NCBI GenBank assembly: GCA_003520455.1
Contig: DOUV01000981.1
Coordinates: forward strand, 1-5,991
From: Chloroflexota bacterium
Lineage (GTDB): Bacteria > Chloroflexota > Anaerolineae > Ardenticatenales > Ardenticatenaceae
Direction: 5' to 3'
DNA length: 5,991 bases
Part shown: piece after piece, positions 1 through 4,536 of the stretch
Numbering within the stretch: the first letter of the stretch is position 1
Layout of the letters: every line of letters begins with the position of its first letter
Made by a program: the position numbers and the translations under genes
Notes under the pieces: generated by a model
Told to the model about the DNA's origin: nothing
The model's database searches: none
The model's input: only the letters and a program-made list of their open reading frames with translations

Positions 1-1
1 C

Positions 2-337
2 GGTATCGAAGATGACCCCGAGAACTACACCCGGTTTCTGGCGCTGGCCGGCGAGCCGCACCCGGTGCCGCCGGGCGTGCCGGCCAAGACGTCCATCGTC
101 TTCGCCCTGAAGAACGCGCCGGGTGTGCTCTTCAAAGCCCTCAGTGTCTTCGCGCTGCGCGACATCGACCTGACCAAGATCGAGAGCCGCCCGATGCGGG
201 GCACACGCTGGGAGTACGTCTTCTACCTCGACTTCGCGGCGTCGCTCGAGGACGACGCGTCTCAAAACGCTCTCCGCCACCTGGGCGAGATCGCCACGAT
301 GCTGCGGGTGTTGGGGAGTTATCCGCGGGATGCATAG
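2..337 (+). CDS. pheA: Prephenate dehydratase, C-terminal part (ACT domain), 5' truncated by the window edge
   Basis: The reading frame is open from base 2 to the TAG stop and gives 111 residues of the C-terminus; the catalytic domain lies upstream of the window. Prephenate dehydratase converts prephenate to phenylpyruvate in cytoplasmic phenylalanine synthesis, and its ACT domain binds phenylalanine for feedback control. Visible signs are the end of the catalytic domain ([13 protein letters not shown], the family's N-x-TRF segment), a short proline-rich linker, then the ACT domain from KTSIVF. The ACT domain has PGVLFKAL at the position of the family's GALV effector motif and an intact KIESRP, the second effector-binding motif. 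It ends with LRVLGSYP, typical of the family C-terminus. A GTG at 65 is internal and not a start. Whether the full protein is monofunctional or fused to chorismate mutase cannot be seen. Family assignment is firm. Confidence 0.93.
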   Translation, partial: GIEDDPENYTRFLALAGEPHPVPPGVPAKTSIVFALKNAPGVLFKALSVFALRDIDLTKIESRPMRGTRWEYVFYLDFAASLEDDASQNALRHLGEIATMLRVLGSYPRDA

Positions 338-357
338 GGGGTTGGAGGTGGGTGGGC

Positions 358-385
358 AGGTTGAAGGTTGCAGGTTAAAGGTTGG
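358..385. repeat. Heptamer tandem repeat, four units of AGGTTNN
   Basis: Four consecutive 7-nt units, AGGTTGA, AGGTTGC, AGGTTAA and AGGTTGG, begin 21 bp after the pheA stop. The first five bases are invariant and the last two vary. The G-rich stretch just upstream (337-357) may be more degraded repeat. It resembles the short tandemly repeated heptamers found between genes in several bacterial groups. No function is visible. Confidence 0.75.
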
Positions 386-522
386 GCCATGAGCTGGCAA
401 CGAAGTGATCAGAGACTTGCGGAGTCTGACAAGTCGAGTGCCAGTGGTTGACCGCCCAGGCCGGCGCCGCGGGGCAGCCTGGATGCTCACAACGGGTCCG
501 GCCCTGGACCGAGTTCGCGCGC

Positions 523-597
523 GGGACTACAGCGAATTAGGAAAGGAACGGATCTGCCTACAAGCAATTCGCTGGTTTCCCAATCCGCTGTAGTTCC
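523..597. repeat. Palindromic repeat element, copy 1
   Basis: This element starts GGGACTACAGCG and ends CGCTGTAG plus TTCC. The outer arms 523-544 and 576-597 form a 22-position stem with only two mismatches (535/585 and 539/581) and one G-T pair (525/595), leaving a 31-nt loop. A third arm inside that loop (566-574, AATTCGCTG) is a perfect complement of 530-538 (CAGCGAATT) and nearly repeats the 3' arm (582-590, AATCCGCTG), so the 5' arm has two possible partners. It aligns without gaps to copy 2 over 71 nt (523-593 with 730-800, 58 of 71 identical). It looks like a REP- or MITE-type interspersed element, or a structured RNA. The class is not recognised. Confidence 0.85.
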
Positions 598-729
598 CCC
601 GCAGTCCCTCGCCCAACTGTCGCTCCCCCCGCGTAATGACCGCACCCCCGTTCGGGTCTCGAAGGCCTCAGCGCTCCTCGTGCTTGCCCGCATCCGCTAC
701 GAAGACCTGGTCTTTGTCTGGAAGCACGC

Positions 730-804
730 GGGACTACAACGGATTAGGACAGGAACGAAATTGAATGCGAGCAATTCGTTGATTTCTCAATCCGCTGTAG
801 ACCC
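730..804. repeat. Palindromic repeat element, copy 2
   Basis: This is the second copy of the element at 523-597, offset by exactly 207 bp and gap-free against it over 71 nt with 13 substitutions. The outer arms 730-745 and 789-804 pair at 14 of 16 positions (mismatches 733/801 and 739/795), and pairing continues weakly inward. The internal arm 773-781 (AATTCGTTG) pairs with 737-745 (CAACGGATT) with a single G-T pair. Compared with copy 1, the pair 532/572 (G-C) has become 739/779 (A-T), a compensatory change, and 535/569 (A-T) has become 742/776 (G-T). The sequence between the copies (598-729) is not repeated. Confidence 0.85.
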
Positions 805-903
805 CTGCATTTTACACGTGACGGCCCTTATCTCATAGCTCATGGCTCTCTTTTCCGCGAAGAGCCGGATTTCGTTAGGAATCGTGAGGTTTTTCAAAAA
901 AGA

Positions 904-932
904 TTGAAAGTGCGGGGAAAGCGTGATATACT
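904..932 (+). promoter_or_regulatory. Sigma70-type promoter with extended -10, driving the two-component operon
   Basis: The -35 is TTGAAA (904-909), then a 17-bp spacer, then the -10 TATACT (927-932), preceded by TG one base upstream (924-925), which makes an extended -10. An A/T tract immediately upstream (about 890-903) could act as an UP element. Transcription would start near 939, leaving about 99 nt of leader before the kinase ATG. It is the only strong promoter-like match I found upstream of the kinase. Confidence 0.72.
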
Positions 933-938
933 GAGTGC

Positions 939-1037
939 AGAGCTTGCCTCCGCACAGTTGTACGCCGGTCTTGGCGTGAGGGTTCCAAAGCTCGGGCGTT
1001 GTTGCCAGAACCTTTAGGCTGCGCGTTGCTTTCCACG
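939..1037 (+). other. 5' leader of the two-component operon with possible hairpins
   Basis: Between the predicted transcription start and the kinase ATG, two adjacent stems can form. One is ACGCC (962-966) with GGCGT (973-977) around a 6-nt loop. The other is 979-985 with 1008-1014 (7 pairs including one G-T), enclosing a loop with a smaller GGC/GCC pairing (995-997 with 1004-1006). No good Shine-Dalgarno sequence precedes the kinase start. The stems are short and could be chance; no known riboswitch class is recognised. Confidence 0.35.
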
Positions 1038-2747
1038 ATGGACTGGCACTACCCATACACTCCCTACATGTTGCCCATGCTCGCCTCGGCGGCGTTTACG
1101 GCGGCGCTGGTTCTCTATGTCTGGCGACGCCGCTCCGTGCCCGGTGCGCTGCCGCTCGCCATGGCAATGCTGTTCACCATGCCATGGGCGGTAGGTGCCG
1201 CGCTGGAACTGGCCGCCGTGGATCTGCCGGCCAAGATCTTTTGGGTCAAGTTCCAGACCGTATGGCGGCTTCCCACGGTCACCGCCCTGCTCTGGTTCGT
1301 GCTGGAATACGCCAACCTCGGCCGCTGGCTGACCCGCCGCATACTGACCCTGCTTGCCATTCCCCCGCTCCTTGACCTTCTGTTGATTTTCACGAACGAT
1401 GCCCATCACTGGCTGTGGCTCGGTTTTTCGTTTGAGGGGTACGTCCGCCCGGTGTACGGCAGTGGCAACTGGATCCTGATCGGCTATGCCTACTTGTTGG
1501 CTGTGCTCCGGGCGATCATTCTACTCTGGCTATTTGCGCGCTCGCCGCTGCACCGCTGGCCCGTTGGACTGATCCTGGGCAGCCAGCCCCTGACGTTCAC
1601 CGCTTATTTGCTCGATGTTGCCAATCGAAATCCCTTTGCGCCGATGGACCCGACCATCCTTGCCCTTACGATTGCCTCCGCGGCGTATGCCCTGGCGCTG
1701 TTTCGGTTTCGAATGTTCGATCCGATCCCGGTTGCACGAGAGACCGTGATCGAGCAGATGCGTGAAGGCATGCTGGTCTTGGATACCCGGCAGCGTATCG
1801 TCGACCTGAACCGCGCGGCAGAAAAAATCCTGGGCCTCCCCGTGGCGCGCGTCAAAGGGTGTCATGCGGTTCAAGTCTTGCCCGCGTACCGCGACTTGAG
1901 TGCGCGGCTCGCCGACCCGCTGGCCGCACAATTCGAAATCAGCATCGGGACCGGCCACACCGCCCAGTATTATGCGCTGCACCTCTCGCCGCTGAAGGAT
2001 CAACGCGGCTTTCCACTCGGACACTTGATTCTGTTCCACGACGTGACCGAGCAACAGCGGGCGCAGGCGCAGTTGCTGGAACAGCAGCGTGTGGTGGCGA
2101 CGCTGCAAGAGCGCGAACGGCTGGCGCGGGAGCTGCATGACAGCGTGGGGCAGGTGCTTGGCTACGTGAGTATGCAGGCTCAGGCCATCTGCAAACGGGT
2201 TCACGATGGAGAAGTAGTAGCCGTCGAGGCCCAACTCACCCGCCTGGCGGAGGTTGCGCAGGATGCCCATGACGATATTCGCGAGTCCATCCTCAGTCTC
2301 AGGGCTTGCCCGGAACAAGAGTGGTCTTTCCTCGTCGCTCTCAAGCAGCACCTCGATTTTTTTCGGGACCATTACGGCATCCACACCGAATTGTCGATCC
2401 CGGCCGGGCTGGCGGAACAAACCTTCGAGCCGGGCGCCGGAGTCCACCTGCTGCGGGTCATTCAGGAAGCCTTGACCAACGCCCACAAGCACGGGCACGC
2501 CCGCTGCGTGCAGGTTGCCTTTGAGCTCCAGGAGGGCCAGGCACGGATCGTCGTCGCCGACAACGGGCGCGGCTTTGATCCGGACCAGCACAGCACCAGC
2601 GCAGGCGACCACCTGGGACTGGCTTTGATGCGCGAGCGTATGGGATTAATCGACGGACAGGTGACGATCCATTCCCGGCCGGGCGCGGGCACGCAGGTGG
2701 TGCTCCAGGTTCCGATCCGAGACGAAGTGATCGAGGAGGAGCGATGA
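1038..2747 (+). CDS. Membrane sensor histidine kinase (7TM-PAS-HisKA_3-HATPase)
   Basis: This 569-residue kinase probably senses a signal at or in the membrane, autophosphorylates and passes phosphate to the regulator encoded next. Residues 10-222 contain about seven hydrophobic segments (roughly 10-28, 35-59, 75-92, 101-118, 145-168, 174-193, 205-222), matching the histidine kinase N-terminal 7TM domain. A PAS domain follows (about 233-337, ending FHDVTEQQ), then a short coiled linker. The HisKA_3 domain has RLARELHDSVGQ with phosphoacceptor H367. The ATPase domain has the N-box around E477 and N481, DNGRGFD (508-514), HLGL (525-528) and GAGT (549-552), all intact. I chose the ATG at 1038 because MDWHYPYTPYMLP matches the usual start of this kinase type; an in-frame TTG at 999 would add 13 unlikely residues. 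The stop overlaps the regulator start by ATGA. The signal is unknown. Confidence 0.93.
   Translation: MDWHYPYTPYMLPMLASAAFTAALVLYVWRRRSVPGALPLAMAMLFTMPWAVGAALELAAVDLPAKIFWVKFQTVWRLPTVTALLWFVLEYANLGRWLTRRILTLLAIPPLLDLLLIFTNDAHHWLWLGFSFEGYVRPVYGSGNWILIGYAYLLAVLRAIILLWLFARSPLHRWPVGLILGSQPLTFTAYLLDVANRNPFAPMDPTILALTIASAAYALALFRFRMFDPIPVARETVIEQMREGMLVLDTRQRIVDLNRAAEKILGLPVARVKGCHAVQVLPAYRDLSARLADPLAAQFEISIGTGHTAQYYALHLSPLKDQRGFPLGHLILFHDVTEQQRAQAQLLEQQRVVATLQERERLARELHDSVGQVLGYVSMQAQAICKRVHDGEVVAVEAQLTRLAEVAQDAHDDIRESILSLRACPEQEWSFLVALKQHLDFFRDHYGIHTELSIPAGLAEQTFEPGAGVHLLRVIQEALTNAHKHGHARCVQVAFELQEGQARIVVADNGRGFDPDQHSTSAGDHLGLALMRERMGLIDGQVTIHSRPGAGTQVVLQVPIRDEVIEEER
2734..2739 (+). promoter_or_regulatory. 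Ribosome binding site of the response regulator
   Basis: AGGAGG lies inside the last kinase codons, 4 nt before the ATG at 2744. Together with the ATGA overlap it suggests translational coupling of kinase and regulator. Confidence 0.75.
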
Positions 2748-3466
2748 AGGTACTACTCGTCGATGATCACCGCTTGCTGCTGGAAGGATTGGCCAACCTG
2801 TTGACGGCGCACGGTATCCACGTCGCCGGGATGGCGCACGATGGGCTCGAGGCCATCACCCTGGTACGGGCGCTCAAGCCGGAGCTGATCTTGATGGACA
2901 TCCGCATGCCGCGCTGCGACGGGCTGGCGGCCACGCGCCGAATCAAGGCAGAGATGCCCGCGGTGAAAATCGTGATGCTCACCACCTCGACGGAAGACCA
3001 GGACTTGTTCGAGGCAGTCAAGTGCGGCGCGTGCGGCTATCTGCTCAAGAGCATAGCCGCCGAAGAATTGATCGAGGGCCTCGACCAGGTGCAGCAGGGA
3101 ATTCCCCCGTTTTCGCCCGGTCTGGCCGCCAAAATCCTGCGCGAATTTGCGCGGCGCAGCCCGTCCGGCGTAGATGCTCCCACGCCCGGCCGGGAAGAAT
3201 CGTCCGAGGCGAAGCCGGAGACCGGGCTGACCCGCCGGCAGCATCAAGTATTAACCCTGGTGGCCCAGGGCCTGACTTACAAAGAGGTAGGCGCAAAACT
3301 GGGATTGAGCGCGCGAACGATCAAGTACCACATGGCGGAGATTATGGAACAGCTCCACCTCGAGAACCGCGCCCAGGTGCTCGCATATGCCGGGCGCATG
3401 GGCCTGAATGGGTACGCCCAGGAAGACCAGGCAAACAGGCGCACCAACCGGAGTTCCGCCTCGTGA
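2744..3466 (+). CDS. NarL/FixJ-family response regulator (REC + LuxR-type HTH)
   Basis: This 240-residue cytoplasmic transcription factor is the evident partner of the upstream kinase. The receiver domain (about 1-118) has the acidic pair D7/D8, phospho-acceptor D52 in LILMDIRMP, T80 and K102, so it should be phosphorylated normally. A linker rich in Pro, Ser, Glu and Arg (about 137-160) leads to a LuxR-type helix-turn-helix (about 162-217) starting LTRRQHQVLTLVAQGLTYKE and including the recognition-helix region LSARTIKYHMAEI. A polar C-terminal tail of about 18 residues follows the HTH and ends RTNRSSAS. The start overlaps the kinase stop (ATGA), and the stop is itself overlapped by a GTG at 3463 that begins the remnant of a second kinase. 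No target operator was identified in the window. Confidence 0.94.
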   Translation: MKVLLVDDHRLLLEGLANLLTAHGIHVAGMAHDGLEAITLVRALKPELILMDIRMPRCDGLAATRRIKAEMPAVKIVMLTTSTEDQDLFEAVKCGACGYLLKSIAAEELIEGLDQVQQGIPPFSPGLAAKILREFARRSPSGVDAPTPGREESSEAKPETGLTRRQHQVLTLVAQGLTYKEVGAKLGLSARTIKYHMAEIMEQLHLENRAQVLAYAGRMGLNGYAQEDQANRRTNRSSAS

Positions 3467-3694
3467 GCTGGCCCTATCAATACACCTCCTACGTCTGGCC
3501 TGTGCTGGCGACGATCGGACCTGCGCGAGTACATCCTCAACCTGCGCCTGGCGCCTTCCCTGTGGAAACCACTTCGGCCTGCGATTCATGCGCGAGCGCG
3601 CCGAACAGCTGGGCGGCTGCCTGGAGGTATATTCCCGTCCGGTGCCGGCACGCGCGTCGTCATTGAAATCCCACAAAGCGAAGCGGAATCATGA
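3463..3694 (+). pseudogene. Remnant of a second 7TM sensor histidine kinase (internal deletions and frameshift)
   Basis: Three fragments homologous to the intact upstream kinase lie in the correct order but in different frames. The GTG at 3463 (GTGA overlap with the regulator stop) begins VSWPYQYTSYVWPVLA (3463-3510), matching MDWHYPYTPYMLPMLA. Next, 3515-3568 reads SDLREYILNLRLAP, matching DDIRESILSLRACP in the HisKA_3 domain. Then 3567-3641 reads HFGLRFMRERAEQLGG through VYSRP, matching the ATPase HLGL region. One lost G near 3639-3641 shifts the frame again, after which GAGTRVVIEIP (3641 onward) continues to a TGA at 3692. Relative to the intact kinase, roughly 395 and 95 codons are missing at the two junctions. 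It cannot encode a working kinase. Side chains differ from the intact copy throughout, so it descends from a diverged paralog rather than a recent duplicate. An assembly collapse is an alternative. Confidence 0.85.
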
Positions 3695-3723
3695 GCGTAC
3701 TCCTCGCCGGCGAAACCACTTGA
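3691..3723 (+). pseudogene. Remnant of the start of a second response regulator
   Basis: An ATG at 3691 overlaps the kinase-remnant stop by ATGA, exactly as in the intact pair. It encodes MSVLLAGETT then TGA; the first residues resemble the intact regulator's MKVLLVDD. Nothing resembling the rest of a receiver or HTH domain follows. The short match alone would be weak; the conserved ATGA arrangement makes it credible. Confidence 0.55.
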
Positions 3724-3749
3724 TCCTTTGAGCTGCAAGTAAACTCGAT

Positions 3750-3793
3750 ACTGTCCCTGTGGACAGTCTCTGTACAGAGACTGTCCTTTTTTT
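3750..3793 (+). terminator. Strong intrinsic terminator with an alternative upstream hairpin
   Basis: A perfect 12-bp stem, 3761-3772 with 3775-3786 around a 2-nt loop (TA), is followed by seven T (3787-3793): a textbook rho-independent terminator. It would end transcription of the two-component operon. Just upstream, ACTGTCC (3750-3756) is identical to the end of the 3' arm (3780-3786) and can pair with GGACAGT (3761-3767) around a 4-nt loop. That pairing would occupy part of the terminator's 5' arm. Confidence 0.9.
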
Positions 3794-3844
3794 GTCCCGC
3801 GGGTCATTGCGGGCGGTCGCTGTCGTAGATACGCTCGTAAGAAG

Positions 3845-4477
3845 ATGAAAACACGACGAGTGTTACTGTATGGCAGCTCTTTGATCCTCGGGACGGTCGG
3901 CGTGAGCCTGAAGCGATACCCGCACCTGGAAATTGTCTCCCTGACGCCGCCGCTTCCGGCGACGGAGGAGGTGGGCGCGCTCATGCCAGACGTGATTATT
4001 TTCGACGTCGAGGCAGCCCGTCCCGAATCGGCCATTTCTTTACTGGAAGTGCGCCCCCGCCTGTTGCTGATTGGCATTGGTCCGAGCAGCGACCGGATGC
4101 TCCTGTGGTCCGGGCAACACTCGCGCGCGCTGACGATGCAGGATTTGGTGCAGGCGATCAACTCCCTGCCAGGTCCGAGCGACGCAAGCTTCTGGTCGTT
4201 GCACACCGATCGGCTGCGACAAGCCGTCGCGGCGCGGACGCCGATCCTAGTGAGTTTCACACGCCAACAACGACTGGCCTTCGCCGTCGCAGCCCTGGGG
4301 TTGTGTGTCGTGCTGCTGCTCGGGCTGCTGCTCGCCAATCCAATCCCGAACGCGCCGCTCGCCGGAACGGCGGTGAGCGGTGGGGCTGCTCCGCAAATGG
4401 AGCTGCTGATTGCTGGCGGCCTTGTCCTGGGCGCCATGCTCATCGGAGTGTGGCTACGCCACAGCCGACGCCACTGA
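3845..4477 (+). CDS. Pseudo-receiver-like protein with two C-terminal transmembrane helices
   Basis: This is a 210-residue protein. Residues 1-108 follow the strand-helix pattern of a response-regulator receiver: RRVLLYG as strand 1, DVIIFD (49-54) placing D54 at the phospho-acceptor position, RLLLIGI as strand 4, and LTMQDLVQAI as a final helix. The acidic pair after strand 1 is absent (YGSS instead) and no conserved Lys is evident, so normal magnesium-dependent phosphorylation is unlikely. Two hydrophobic segments follow (about 144-164 and 186-204), separated by a small-residue-rich loop and ending in RHSRRH, so the receiver-like part is probably anchored in the membrane facing the cytoplasm. 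Proteins starting in a similar way occur, to my recollection, as uncharacterised proteins in Chloroflexota and other environmental bacteria. The ATG at 3845 has only a weak AAGAAG upstream. A weak TTGCGG/TACGCT pair (3807-3812, 3830-3835) is a possible promoter. Function is unknown. Confidence 0.8.
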   Translation: MKTRRVLLYGSSLILGTVGVSLKRYPHLEIVSLTPPLPATEEVGALMPDVIIFDVEAARPESAISLLEVRPRLLLIGIGPSSDRMLLWSGQHSRALTMQDLVQAINSLPGPSDASFWSLHTDRLRQAVAARTPILVSFTRQQRLAFAVAALGLCVVLLLGLLLANPIPNAPLAGTAVSGGAAPQMELLIAGGLVLGAMLIGVWLRHSRRH

Positions 4478-4524
4478 CTACGTGACTATTCGAACAACCG
4501 ACCAACTCGGTAATCAGTGTTAAC

Positions 4525-4530
4525 AGGAGG
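4525..4530 (+). promoter_or_regulatory. Ribosome binding site of the secreted surface protein
   Basis: A consensus AGGAGG lies 6 nt before the ATG at 4537 and fixes that start. The 59-bp gap after the previous gene holds no convincing promoter, so the gene may be co-transcribed with its upstream neighbour. Confidence 0.85.
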
Positions 4531-4536
4531 CAAATC

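Larger units (their letters stand above)
338..903. other. Non-coding intergenic region between pheA and the sensor kinase promoter
   Basis: No convincing gene lies here on either strand; the short open frames lack homology I can recognise and overlap the palindromic repeats. Apart from the repeats listed separately, several short dyads are visible: AGACT/AGTCT (413-417 with 423-427), CCAGGC/GCCTGG (456-461 with 477-482), GGTCC/GGACC (495-499 with 506-510), AAGACC/GGTCTT (702-707 with 709-714) and GGCTCT/AGAGCC (844-849 with 861-866). None is followed by a T-run, so I see no clear intrinsic terminator for pheA. From about 809 onward the base composition becomes noticeably more AT-rich than the genes around it. 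Confidence 0.6.

Noticed and set aside
702..714. AAGACC-T-GGTCTT dyad as an operator
   Set aside because: It is a single short palindrome nearly 200 bp upstream of the promoter, with no second copy; chance is a sufficient explanation.
999..1037. Upstream in-frame TTG start for the sensor kinase (13 extra residues)
   Set aside because: It has no ribosome site, and the extra residues do not look like part of the 7TM domain, whereas the ATG at 1038 gives the usual kinase start (MDWHYPYTPY).
787..1056. 89-codon minus-strand frame in the intergenic region
   Set aside because: It covers the strong plus-strand promoter, leader and part of a palindromic repeat, and its translation resembles no family I know.
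1530..2612. Long open frame on the minus strand (360 codons) under the kinase
   Set aside because: It lies wholly antisense to a well-supported kinase gene with intact catalytic motifs and shows no recognisable domain; it is a high-GC shadow.
3022..3666. Continuous 214-codon frame overlapping the regulator and running past its end
   Set aside because: The part before 3463 is an out-of-frame shadow of the regulator. Only the stretch from the GTG at 3463 has meaning, as the N-terminal piece of the kinase remnant.
3751..3766. CTG-N10-CAG spacing resembling a LexA box
   Set aside because: The interior is GC-rich rather than the alternating TA of LexA sites, and the match is explained by the terminator's competing hairpin.
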